Origin: UBA2219 sp964612075
Lineage (GTDB): Bacteria; Desulfobacterota; Deferrimicrobia; Deferrimicrobiales; Deferrimicrobiaceae
Length of the DNA: 64,000 nt
NCBI GenBank assembly: GCA_964612075.1
Contig: CAZTFC010000006.1
Location: forward strand, 1 to 64,000
Direction: 5' to 3'
Shown: piece by piece, positions 9,379-17,141 of the stretch
Layout: the number at the start of each line of letters is the position of its first letter
How positions within the stretch are numbered: the first letter of the stretch is position 1
Notes under the pieces: model-generated
Databases searched by the model: none
What the model was told of the DNA's origin: nothing
The model's input: the letters and a program-made list of their open reading frames with translations, nothing else
Program-made: the position numbers and the translations under genes

Positions 9379-9412
9379 AAGGGGAGTTGCCGCCTGACAA
9401 CTCCCCTTTTTT
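9379..9412 (+). terminator. Rho-independent terminator after the Fe-S oxidoreductase
   Basis: An 11-bp perfect stem (AAGGGGAGTTG at 9379-9389 pairing with CAACTCCCCTT at 9398-9408), an 8-base loop and a T run through 9412. It lies 16 bases after the stop codon. Confidence 0.92.
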
Positions 9413-9434
9413 ATTTATCAACCGCCCTTGTTTT

Positions 9435-9440
9435 TATACA
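9435..9440 (+). promoter_or_regulatory. Candidate -10 (TATACA) for the ADP-ribosylglycohydrolase-like gene
   Basis: TATACA ends 12 bases before the ATG at 9453. There is no Shine-Dalgarno sequence between them, so the transcript may be leaderless or nearly so. No clear -35. Confidence 0.35.
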
Positions 9441-9452
9441 ATCGAATTGGCC

Positions 9453-11042
9453 ATGGATGAAACCACGGACAACGTCCTTTCGGATTTACTGAAGAAACGG
9501 CTGAAAACGCTGGGGTATCCTTCCCTGCGGAAATTCCACGCCGACCGGCCCGGCATGGGCTTGAGCTACGAGATCCTCCGCCAGGTGGTCTACACCGGCC
9601 ACGTCCCCCGGCCGGAAACGCTCTTCAGGATCCTCGGCTCCATGCAGTTCTCCTCCAGCCAGGTCCAGAAGATCTGCGGGATGCATTACGGCGACTACCT
9701 CCCCATCCCGAGCTCCGGGGCGAGCCCGCCCCCCGCTACCCCTCCAAAGGAGCCGCCGGCGCCTCAGCCCGCCGAGGAGGCGCAGGGCGTCCAGGGGTCC
9801 CAGCTCCTGGAGGACCCCGGCGAGACCGTTTCGCGCCTCCGGGCGGCCCTCCCGCAGATCCCGGTCCCCGGGAACGAGGACTTCTGGGAGCTGCTCCAGG
9901 CGGTGGCGAAGATCGCCGAGCAGAAGGTGCGGCGCGGGGCGGCGAGGCAGGCGGAGCAGCCGCTGCTCTTCGCCGGCGAGCCCGAGGCGATCTACCAGTT
10001 CCTGGTGAGGAAGAGCCGCATACCGCCCTACCTGTCCCGCGGCGAAGAGCTCCCTTTGGGCTACGACGAAGGGATCGACTACAGGGACCGGTTCCTGGGC
10101 GCGATGCTGGGCGCGGCGGTCGGCGACGCCCTGGGAACCGCCACGCAGGGGCTGACGGCGAGGGACATCCAGGAGCTGTACGGGGAGATCGCCGACATCC
10201 CGGAGATCCGCACCCTCCGGGGCGTCCCCTCGACGGAGCATTCCTCTCCCCTGCTCTCGGTCGCCCGCGCCTTCCTGCCCGACGGCGTCCTGGACCCGGC
10301 GAAGGTCGCGGAGGCGGTGGCCCGCTCGGTGCGCCGCGAGGACTCCGCGGGGCTGCACGGCTTCGCGCGGAACCTGCTGGAGCGCGGCCTCCCCTGGCAC
10401 GAGGCCGGGGAGAACCTCCCGGAGAGCGCCCCCGCCGCGCTCGTCCTCCCGCTGGCGCTGCTGCGCGCGGGGAGCTTCCGGCGGCTCAAGCTCGAGGCGG
10501 GCATACTCGCGTCGCTTTCTCACCCCAATCCCGGGGCCATCGCGGGCGCGATCGCCCAGGCGTGCGCCCTGGCGAAGGCGCTTCACTGCCCTCCCGGGTC
10601 GCTCGACGTGCTCTCGTTCCCGCGCGCGCTTTCGCCGGTGGTCACCGGGATCGAGCCGGAGCGCGGGGCCAAGCCGCGCGTCGGCCGGGCGCCGGCCACC
10701 GTCGGCAGGAGGCTCGGCGCCGAGCTGCCCGCGCTGCTGCTCCGGCGGGCGCCGGTGGGCGAGATGCAGGAGTCGCTCGGCAACAACGAGTCCGCCCACG
10801 AGGGGGTGCCGTTCGCCCTGGGCTGCTTCCTGCGCACCCCGGGCAATTTCGCGGAAGCCGTGCTGCAGGCGGTGCGGCAGGGCGGCGACGCGCGCGTGAT
10901 CGGCGCGCTGACCGGGGCGCTGTGCGGCGCGTACCTCGGCGGGGAGGGGATCCCCGAGCGGTTCCTCTCGCGCCTGCCTTTGCGGGGAGAGATCTCCGGG
11001 GCCGCGGAGGCGCTTTACGCCCTCGCGGCCCGGGAGGGATGA
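9453..11042 (+). CDS. ADP-ribosylglycohydrolase-fold protein with altered metal site and an N-terminal XRE-like region
   Basis: 529 residues. Residues 1-85 are helical and read like a repressor-type DNA-binding region (SYEILRQVVYTGHVPRPETLFRIL). A Pro/Ala-rich linker follows (about 90-115). The rest matches the ADP-ribosylglycohydrolase family: GAMLGAAVGDALG near 215 and GALTGALCGAYLGGEGIP near the end. Two motifs that normally bind the two Mg ions are changed: the usual TDDT is STEHS near 259, and the usual GGDTDT is GGDARV near 476. It may therefore bind an ADP-ribose ligand without hydrolysing it. It is followed by a convergent TetR gene. Confidence 0.75.
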   Translation: MDETTDNVLSDLLKKRLKTLGYPSLRKFHADRPGMGLSYEILRQVVYTGHVPRPETLFRILGSMQFSSSQVQKICGMHYGDYLPIPSSGASPPPATPPKEPPAPQPAEEAQGVQGSQLLEDPGETVSRLRAALPQIPVPGNEDFWELLQAVAKIAEQKVRRGAARQAEQPLLFAGEPEAIYQFLVRKSRIPPYLSRGEELPLGYDEGIDYRDRFLGAMLGAAVGDALGTATQGLTARDIQELYGEIADIPEIRTLRGVPSTEHSSPLLSVARAFLPDGVLDPAKVAEAVARSVRREDSAGLHGFARNLLERGLPWHEAGENLPESAPAALVLPLALLRAGSFRRLKLEAGILASLSHPNPGAIAGAIAQACALAKALHCPPGSLDVLSFPRALSPVVTGIEPERGAKPRVGRAPATVGRRLGAELPALLLRRAPVGEMQESLGNNESAHEGVPFALGCFLRTPGNFAEAVLQAVRQGGDARVIGALTGALCGAYLGGEGIPERFLSRLPLRGEISGAAEALYALAAREG

Positions 11043-11063
11043 GCCGGTCCGCCCGTTACGGCG

Positions 11064-11672
11064 TCAAGCCCGCTTGGCGCAGAAACCTTCCGACAGGAGC
11101 TGGAAGACCTCGGCCGACGTGACGGAGGGGTGGAACTTCTGCCTCTTCGAGAGGATGTAGGTCCGGGAAAGCTCGTCCATCGCCCCGAAGACGACGCGGC
11201 GAGCCACGTTCACGTTCAGGTCCGGGCGGAAGACGCCCTCCCGCTTCCCTTCCTCGAGGATCCCGCTCAGGACGTCCAGGTACTCGAAGAATTTCACGGG
11301 GGTGTAGTCCTTCAGGAACTTGCTGCTCTGCCGCAGCTCCACCTGCAGGACCTCGATGAGCCCCGCCTCGCACTCGAGCAGACCCATGTGGTTCTCGATG
11401 AAGATCCGCATCTTGTCGAGGGAGCTTTCCCCGGCCTGGATCCGCTTCTTCACGTCGGCGACGACCTCGGCCATCTTCTCCTCGAAAAGGGAGATCAGCA
11501 GGTCGTCCTTGTTCTTGAAATACAGATAGATGGTCCCGTCCGCGACCCCGGAAGCCCGCGCGATCTCGGACACCTTCGAGTTGAAGAACCCTTTGCGGGA
11601 GAATACCTCTATGGCCGCCTGGAGAATCCGGTTTCTCTTGTCTCCGAGCTGGCTCGGGTCCTTTTTCGGCAT
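11064..11672 (-). CDS. TetR/AcrR family regulator, FadR-like
   Basis: 202 residues. The N-terminal helix-turn-helix is a close match to TetR_N (about residues 10-56: ILQAAIEVFSRKGFFNSKV, then GTIYLYFKNKDDLL). The C-terminal ligand domain resembles the fatty-acyl-CoA-responsive FadR group. Start ATG 11672 follows GGAGGCGAC. Its own promoter contains a site matching the FadR(TetR) box in 14 of 16 defined positions, so autorepression, and control of fatty-acid oxidation genes relieved by acyl-CoA, is the likely role. The Fe-S quinone oxidoreductase two genes away would fit such a regulon. Confidence 0.85.
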   Translation of the reverse strand: MPKKDPSQLGDKRNRILQAAIEVFSRKGFFNSKVSEIARASGVADGTIYLYFKNKDDLLISLFEEKMAEVVADVKKRIQAGESSLDKMRIFIENHMGLLECEAGLIEVLQVELRQSSKFLKDYTPVKFFEYLDVLSGILEEGKREGVFRPDLNVNVARRVVFGAMDELSRTYILSKRQKFHPSVTSAEVFQLLSEGFCAKRA

Positions 11673-11689
11673 GTCGCCTCCACGAACAA

Positions 11690-11736
11690 TGAATGAAGAT
11701 TCATGCAAAGGTACGCCAAAGGGAAGCGACTGTCAA
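11690..11736 (-). promoter_or_regulatory. tetR promoter with FadR-type operator
   Basis: On the minus strand: -35 TTGACA (11736-11731), 17-base spacer, -10 TACCTT (11713-11708). Directly after this lies the operator TGCATGAATCTTCATTCA (11707-11690), which contains a 6-bp inverted repeat ATGAAT-4-ATTCAT (11689-11704). Binding would cover the transcription start. Confidence 0.75.
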
Positions 11737-11770
11737 TAAGCGAGTGTTAAGGAAATATTCCTTGTTCCGC

Positions 11771-12547
11771 CTATTCCCTGTAACCGAGCCGGCCGGACAG
11801 GGCCTGGGCGTGACGCAAGACTTCGCCCGCGATCAGCCCTTCGATCCGCTCCTCGGAAATCCGGTGCGCGGGGCCGGAAACGCTCAAGGCGCCGATCACC
11901 TTGCGGGTGTAGTCCCGGATGGGGGCGGCCAGGCAGCGGAGCCCGTCCTCGAACTCCTCGAGATCCGTCGCATACCCCAGCTTCCGGACGTTCTGCAGGT
12001 CGGCGATGAGATCGGCTAGGGCGGTCTTCGTGTTCTTCGTGAACCGCTTCAGCTCGCCGGAAAAGCGCTTGGCCAGCTCCTCGTCCGATTCGAAGGCGAT
12101 GAGGGCCTTGCCGGCCGCGGAGGCGTGCAGCGGCATGTGCAGCCCGACGCGGGAGACGACGCGGACGGTGGAGGTCCCCTCGACCGCGTCGAGATAGACG
12201 ACCTCGTTGCCCCGCAGGAAGGACAGGTAGCTCGTTTCGCCCGTCGTTTCCGCCAGTTCCTTCAGGACGACCTTGGCCTGCTTCAGCAGCCCCCTCTGGT
12301 GGATGAAGGTCTGCCCCAGCTCCAGGCACTTGATCCCGAGCTTGTAGTTGTCGTTGGACCTGTTCTGCTCGATGTAGTTTCGGGACTGGAGCGTCGCCAG
12401 GATGCGGAACACGTTGTTCTTGTGAAGCTTCAGCTTCTTGCTGAGCTCCGTGACCCCCAGCTCGTCCGTCTCCCCACGGAACTCCTCGAGAACGTCAAGG
12501 GCGTGGGCCACCGACTGGATGATGTAATTCGATTTGTCGCGTCGCAC
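11771..12547 (-). CDS. IclR family transcriptional regulator
   Basis: 258 residues from a GTG at 12547 with AGGGGG upstream. The N-terminal winged helix covers about residues 8-70 (ALDVLEEFRGETDELGVTELS, then LHKNNVFRILATL). The IclR effector domain follows, with VSRVGLHMPLHASAAGKALIA and a C-terminal region containing LRCLAAPIRDYTRKVIGALSVSGP. IclR proteins commonly control aromatic- or organic-acid catabolism; the ligand is not readable. No target operon is adjacent apart from its own promoter. Confidence 0.9.
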   Translation of the reverse strand: MRRDKSNYIIQSVAHALDVLEEFRGETDELGVTELSKKLKLHKNNVFRILATLQSRNYIEQNRSNDNYKLGIKCLELGQTFIHQRGLLKQAKVVLKELAETTGETSYLSFLRGNEVVYLDAVEGTSTVRVVSRVGLHMPLHASAAGKALIAFESDEELAKRFSGELKRFTKNTKTALADLIADLQNVRKLGYATDLEEFEDGLRCLAAPIRDYTRKVIGALSVSGPAHRISEERIEGLIAGEVLRHAQALSGRLGYRE

Positions 12548-12606
12548 CGGTTTTCCCCCTGGCGTGAAATTGCGATTTTCTTAAAAAACAAAACGGCGTT
12601 ATCGCC

Positions 12607-12636
12607 ATATTACGACGTAACTGCCGTCAAATGCAA
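12607..12636 (-). promoter_or_regulatory. Candidate iclR promoter with internal inverted repeat
   Basis: Minus strand TTGCAT (12636-12631), 18-base spacer, TAATAT (12612-12607). The inverted repeat TTACG-T-CGTAA (12620-12610) lies inside the spacer and touches the -10, a plausible autoregulatory site. Confidence 0.5.
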
Positions 12637-12705
12637 GCGAATCCGGCTGTTTTACCCATCGAGACAATTCTAACCGATTTTTTGGATCCCGTACCCTTAA
12701 AAAAT

Positions 12706-13269
12706 TCAGGGTTCGGAAACCGCATCGCCCTTATTGGCCGCGGCGGCGCGGAGCCGTTCGATCTCCGCCTTGAGCTGGTCGCGATAGGGATAATCCGGGA
12801 CGTTTTCCAGCAGCCCCTCCCACGCCCGGATCCCCCCCTCCAGGTCCTTCTTGTCCTGGACGAGGATGACGCCCAGGTTGTACCGCGACTGGTGGTGTCG
12901 GGGATTGGCGGCGATCGCTTTTTTGAGCTCCTCGACCGCCCGGTCGAAATTCCCGGTGCGCCGCAGGCAGACCGCCATGTCGGTCCGCACGTTCGAGTTG
13001 GAAGGGTCGAGCGCGAGCACCTTCTCGAAGCTCTCGATGGCATCCCGGTCCCGGTTCGTCTGGTAATAGACGATCCCGATGCCGATCAGCGCCTGCAGGT
13101 TGTTCGGGTCCTTCCGCAGGACGGCCTTGTGGCTCGCGATCTCCTCGTCCGCGCCGACGCGGACGGGTTCCGCGTCCGGCGGCGGAGAGGGGCCCTTTCC
13201 GCACCCCGCGGGCAAAAGAAGCGCCGCGAAGGCGAGCGCGGCGAGACGCCGCGCCCCGTTCCTCTTCAT
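12706..13269 (-). CDS. TPR-repeat lipoprotein
   Basis: 187 residues. A signal peptide with a positively charged start (MKRNGARR) and hydrophobic core ends at a lipobox-like PAGC (proline at -3 is not ideal), so the mature protein would be lipid-anchored at the cysteine. At least three tetratricopeptide repeats follow (PNNLQALIGIGIVYYQTNRD, PSNSNVRTDMAVCLRRTGNF, PRHHQSRYNLGVILVQDKKD). TPR lipoproteins scaffold envelope complexes; the partner is unknown. The start overlaps the folK stop as ATGA, so it is translated with folK. Confidence 0.82.
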   Translation of the reverse strand: MKRNGARRLAALAFAALLLPAGCGKGPSPPPDAEPVRVGADEEIASHKAVLRKDPNNLQALIGIGIVYYQTNRDRDAIESFEKVLALDPSNSNVRTDMAVCLRRTGNFDRAVEELKKAIAANPRHHQSRYNLGVILVQDKKDLEGGIRAWEGLLENVPDYPYRDQLKAEIERLRAAAANKGDAVSEP

Positions 13270-13757
13270 ATCGCGATCACCTCGAGCGTGTCCCCGCAGG
13301 ACGCGAGAAGCTGCGCCACGGTCCGGCCCTCCGGGGGGACGGCCGCCTCGCCCGCAACTTCCGCCGCGGGGACGAGGAAGAAACGCCGCGCGGAAAGCGA
13401 CGCGTGCGGTATGACCAGGTCCGGCTCCGAGACGACCCTGCTCCCCATCAGCAGGATGTCGACGTCGAGCCGCCGGGGGCCCCACCGCCCCGTTGCCACG
13501 CGCCCCGCGCGGGCTTCCATCCGCTTCGCCAGGAGGAGGAGGTCCCGGGGCGAGAGAGGCGTCTCGACGCGCACCGCGAGGTTTAGGAACCACGGCTGGC
13601 GGGCGCGGCCGTGCGGCTCGGTCGCGTAGAGCCGCGAGACCGCCACGACCCGGGTTTCCCGCGACAGATCGGACACCGCGTCGCGGATCTGCCGGACGCG
13701 GCGGCCGAAGTTGCTCCCCAGGAGGAGGACCGCGTCCTCCGCGCCGGGGGCCTTCAG
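13266..13757 (-). CDS. folK: 2-amino-4-hydroxy-6-hydroxymethyldihydropteridine pyrophosphokinase
   Basis: 163 residues. It transfers pyrophosphate from ATP to the pterin, the step before dihydropteroate synthesis in folate formation. Motifs: LLLGSNFGRR at the N-terminus, PWFLNLAV, and the signature GRWGPRRLDVDILLMG with two metal-binding Asp. No ATG, GTG or TTG lies in a suitable place; the only start giving the usual N-terminus is CTG at 13757, which overlaps the FAH gene stop as CTGA. That start is an inference. folP is not nearby. Confidence 0.85.
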   Translation of the reverse strand: MKAPGAEDAVLLLGSNFGRRVRQIRDAVSDLSRETRVVAVSRLYATEPHGRARQPWFLNLAVRVETPLSPRDLLLLAKRMEARAGRVATGRWGPRRLDVDILLMGSRVVSEPDLVIPHASLSARRFFLVPAAEVAGEAAVPPEGRTVAQLLASCGDTLEVIAI

Positions 13758-14530
13758 CGGGCCGGCTCGCGCGCCACGACCCGGTTCGTCAGCGAGCCGA
13801 TCCCCTCGATCTCGACGGTGACGGTGTCGCCGGGGGAAAGCGGGCCCACGCCGGCCGGCGTGCCCGTGGCGATCACGTCGCCCGGGTGGAGGGTCATGTT
13901 CGCGGAGATGTACTCCACCAGCCGGCCGACGGAGGACCCCATGTCGCGCGTGTTGCCGGACTGCCTCAGCTGCCCGTTCACCAGGCAGCGCAAGGCGAGG
14001 GCGTCGGGCTCGACGTCGGTCCGGATCCACGGGCCGATGGGAGCGAACGTGTCGAAGTTCTTCGCGCGGGCGAACTGCACGTCCCGGATCTGCAGGTCGC
14101 GGGCCGTCACGTCGTTCATGCAGGTGTAGCCGAAGATGTACGAGGACGCGTCGGCGGCCGGCACGTCCTTCGCCCGGCGCCCGATCACCACCGCGAGCTC
14201 GGCCTCGTAGTCGACCTGCTTCGACTGCCGGGGGTAGACGATGTCCCCGCCCGGGGGAAGGATCGCCGAGGGCGCCTTGAGGAACAGGAGCGGCTCCTCC
14301 GGGATCCGCATCCCCACCTCCTTCGCGTGGTCCCTGTAGTTGAGCCCCACCGCGACGATCTTCCCCGGCGTCACGGGGGCCAGGAGCGCGACCTCGTCGA
14401 GCCGCCGGGTCGCCCCCGTCTCCCGCAGCCCCTCGAAGGGCTCCCCCACGATCTCGCGCAGGAAGCCGCCCGCCTCGTCGAGGATGCCGTACCAGGCCTT
14501 GCCCTTGAATTCGTAGCGCGCGATCTTCAT
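13754..14530 (-). CDS. Fumarylacetoacetate hydrolase family protein
   Basis: 258 residues. A short N-terminal domain is followed by the FAH fold: VGLNYRDHAKE, the metal-binding VDYEAELAVVIG (Glu-x-Glu), GYTCMNDVTARDLQ, and GTPAGVGPLSPGD near the C-terminus. Relatives include acylpyruvases, 2-hydroxyhepta-2,4-diene-1,7-dioate isomerases and oxaloacetate decarboxylases, so the substrate cannot be assigned. The start overlaps the dapB stop as ATGA. Confidence 0.88.
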   Translation of the reverse strand: MKIARYEFKGKAWYGILDEAGGFLREIVGEPFEGLRETGATRRLDEVALLAPVTPGKIVAVGLNYRDHAKEVGMRIPEEPLLFLKAPSAILPPGGDIVYPRQSKQVDYEAELAVVIGRRAKDVPAADASSYIFGYTCMNDVTARDLQIRDVQFARAKNFDTFAPIGPWIRTDVEPDALALRCLVNGQLRQSGNTRDMGSSVGRLVEYISANMTLHPGDVIATGTPAGVGPLSPGDTVTVEIEGIGSLTNRVVAREPAR

Positions 14531-15336
14531 CGGTCGAAACCCAATACGTCGGCCATGTCGTAGAGGCCGGGCGGTTTCCCCAGCGCCCACGCGGCGGCCC
14601 GCACCGCACCGCGCGCGAAGGTGTCCCTGCTGTGCGCCCGGTGGGTGATCTCGAGCCGCTCGCCGATGCCGCCGAACACCAGCGTGTGCTCCCCCACCAC
14701 GTCGCCCGAGCGCATGGCGAAGACGCCGATCTCCCCGCGGGTCCGCTCCCCGACCATCCCCTTCCTCCCGTAGACGCCGACCTGGCCCATGTCCCTCCCG
14801 AGCGCCGAGGCCACGACGTCGGCCAGCTTGACCGCCGTCCCGGACGGGGCGTCCTTCTTGAACCGGTGATGCGTCTCCACGATCTCGACGTCGTAGTCCT
14901 CGCCGAGGACGCGCGCGACGTCGGCCGCCACGCGGAACATCAGGTTGACCCCGACGCTCATGTTGGGGGACTGCACGATCGCCGTCTTCCCCGCGGCCTC
15001 CCGTATCCGCTCGAGCTGCTCCGGCTTGATGCCGGTCGCGCCGATGACGATCGGCTTGCCGGCCCCGGCGGCGAGGAAGGCGTTGCGCACCGAGGACTCC
15101 GCGTTGCTGAAGTCGATGGCCACGTCGGCCGCGGCGATCGCCCCGCCGACGTCGTCGGAGACCGCCACGCCGGCCCGACCTCCGCCCACCACCGCGGCGG
15201 CGTCCTTCCCCACGAGCGGGTGCCCCGCGGCCTCCACCGCCCCGGACAGCGTCAGGCCGTAGGGGTTCTCCGCCAGGATGGCGAGGATCGCCCTGCCCAT
15301 CCGCCCCATCGCCCCGCACACCGCGACGCCGGCCAC
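14527..15336 (-). CDS. dapB: 4-hydroxy-tetrahydrodipicolinate reductase
   Basis: 269 residues. It reduces the DapA product with NAD(P)H on the way to diaminopimelate and lysine. The nucleotide-binding start VAVCGAMGRMGRAI, the catalytic VEIVETHHRFKKDAPSGTA (His and Lys) and the family length all agree. Start GTG 15336 places AVCGAMGRMG at the usual distance and follows a GAGG. The dapA stop is 11 bases upstream. Confidence 0.95.
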   Translation of the reverse strand: MAGVAVCGAMGRMGRAILAILAENPYGLTLSGAVEAAGHPLVGKDAAAVVGGGRAGVAVSDDVGGAIAAADVAIDFSNAESSVRNAFLAAGAGKPIVIGATGIKPEQLERIREAAGKTAIVQSPNMSVGVNLMFRVAADVARVLGEDYDVEIVETHHRFKKDAPSGTAVKLADVVASALGRDMGQVGVYGRKGMVGERTRGEIGVFAMRSGDVVGEHTLVFGGIGERLEITHRAHSRDTFARGAVRAAAWALGKPPGLYDMADVLGFDR

Positions 15337-15347
15337 CGCGCGCCGCC

Positions 15348-16220
15348 TCAGGCGATCTTCAGGCCGGAGAGGACCTTCGCGAGGGCCTTCCGGTTGACGT
15401 CGGACATCGCGCACAGCGGCAGGCGGAACTCCTCCCGGATCATCCCCATCATGGCGACCGCGGTCTTGACGGGGATCGGGTTCGTCTCGATGAAGAGGGT
15501 CTGCATCAGCGGCCAGAGGCGGTAGTGGATCTCGCGCGCGGTGGCGATCCTCCCGGAGACGAAGGCGTCGTAGAGATCGGCCATCTCCCTGGGCGCCACG
15601 TTGGACACCACGGAGATGACGCCCTTCGCGCCCAGCGCGAGCATGGGGAAGTACATCGCGTCGTCGCCCGACAGGACGCAGAAGGTCCGCGGCGTCGCCC
15701 TCAGGATGTCGCAGATCTGGGAGAGGTTGCCCGACGCCTCCTTCACCCCGACGATGTTTTGCACCTCGGAGAGGCGCGCCACCGTGTCGGCCGTCATGTT
15801 CACGCCCGTGCGCCCCGGGACGTTGTACAGGATGACGGGGATGTCCACTTCCCCGGCGATCGCCTTGAAGTGGGCCAGGAGCCCCTTCTGGGTGGGCTTG
15901 TTGTAGTACGGCGTGATGACGAGCGCCGCGTCCGCCCCCGCCTTCTTCGCGTAGCTCGTGAGGACGACGGCCTCCTTCGTGTTGTTCGACCCGGTGCCGG
16001 CGATCACGGGGACCCGTCCGCGGGCCGCCTCCATCACGACCTGGATGACCTTTTCGTGCTCCTCGAAGGAAAGCGTCGCGGACTCGCCCGTGGTCCCGCA
16101 CGGGACGATTCCCGAGATGCCGTTGCGCACCTGGAACTCGACCAGCTTCTTGAGGGCCGGCACGTCGAGCCGGCCGGCCCGGAACGGCGTGATGATCGCG
16201 GTGATCGCCCCGTGGAACAT
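15348..16220 (-). CDS. dapA: 4-hydroxy-tetrahydrodipicolinate synthase
   Basis: 290 residues. It condenses pyruvate with aspartate semialdehyde by Schiff base chemistry. GTTGESATL, YYNKPTQKGL, LYNVPGRTG and the Schiff-base lysine in VGVKEASGN are all present, so the site appears complete. The TIM-barrel length is typical. It follows dapF by 23 bases and precedes dapB. In many bacteria DapA is lysine-inhibited, but that is not visible from sequence. Confidence 0.96.
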   Translation of the reverse strand: MFHGAITAIITPFRAGRLDVPALKKLVEFQVRNGISGIVPCGTTGESATLSFEEHEKVIQVVMEAARGRVPVIAGTGSNNTKEAVVLTSYAKKAGADAALVITPYYNKPTQKGLLAHFKAIAGEVDIPVILYNVPGRTGVNMTADTVARLSEVQNIVGVKEASGNLSQICDILRATPRTFCVLSGDDAMYFPMLALGAKGVISVVSNVAPREMADLYDAFVSGRIATAREIHYRLWPLMQTLFIETNPIPVKTAVAMMGMIREEFRLPLCAMSDVNRKALAKVLSGLKIA

Positions 16221-16243
16221 CGTTCCCCTCCCCCGTCCTCTTG

Positions 16244-17074
16244 TCAGTATCGGTACGCTTCCTCGAACAGCCGGCCGTCGAACGTCCAGGAGGTGTCCCC
16301 CTCGAGGTACACCTCCCCGAACCCTTCCTTCCCCGCGTCGAAGTAGACCTTGAGGATCTCCCCCCCGCCCGTCCGCACGGTCACCGGCGGCGACGCGATC
16401 CCCCGCACGGCGGCGAGGATGGCGGAGGCCACGGCGCCCGTGCCGCACGCCAGCGTCTCCCCCTCGACCCCGCGCTCGTAGGTGCGCACGAGCAGCTCGC
16501 CGTCCCGGGGCTGGGCGAAGTTCACGTTCGTGCCCCGGGGGGCGAACGCCTCGTGCCGCCGGACGCCGCGCCCGATCCCCGCCACGTCGACGCGGGAGAC
16601 GTCGGGGACGAAGAGCACGGCGTGGGGCACGCCCGTGTCGAGGAAGGAATAGACGAGGCTTTCCCCCCCCAGAGAGAGAGAGCGGTCGACGGCGAGCCCG
16701 GAGGGGCGCGTCATCTGCAGCTTTACGCGCCGGCCGGACACGCAGGCGCGGATGGTCCCCGCAAGCGTCTCGAAGGCCATCTCCGGCCCGGCGATCTTCC
16801 GGGCGGCGGCGAAGCGCGCGGCGCAGCGGCCGCCGTTCCCGCACATCTCGGCGCGCGAGCCGTCGGCGTTGTAGAAGTCCCACCGGAAATCGGCGCTGCG
16901 CGACGCCTCGATGACGATGAGGCCGTCGGCGCCGACGGAGCGGGTCCGGTCGCACACCTTGGACGCGAAAGCGGGCCGGTCGATCCCGTCGAGAGCGCCG
17001 TCGCGGGCGTCGATCAGCAGGAAGTCGTTCCCGCTGCCGTTGAGCTTCGAGAAGGGGATCCCTTCCCCCGTCAT
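16244..17074 (-). CDS. dapF: Diaminopimelate epimerase
   Basis: 276 residues. It interconverts LL- and meso-diaminopimelate with two catalytic cysteines: one in EMCGNGGRCAARF, the other in TLACGTGAVASA. The start KLNGSGNDFLLID is typical. The gene lies between lysA and dapA in the same direction, so the late and early lysine steps are co-located. Confidence 0.96.
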   Translation of the reverse strand: MTGEGIPFSKLNGSGNDFLLIDARDGALDGIDRPAFASKVCDRTRSVGADGLIVIEASRSADFRWDFYNADGSRAEMCGNGGRCAARFAAARKIAGPEMAFETLAGTIRACVSGRRVKLQMTRPSGLAVDRSLSLGGESLVYSFLDTGVPHAVLFVPDVSRVDVAGIGRGVRRHEAFAPRGTNVNFAQPRDGELLVRTYERGVEGETLACGTGAVASAILAAVRGIASPPVTVRTGGGEILKVYFDAGKEGFGEVYLEGDTSWTFDGRLFEEAYRY

Positions 17075-17141
17075 TGGAGGTTCCTTTCGGGCATCTGGAC
17101 TATCGTATCAGAACGCCCCCCCCCGCGGCACGGCATTCGGA

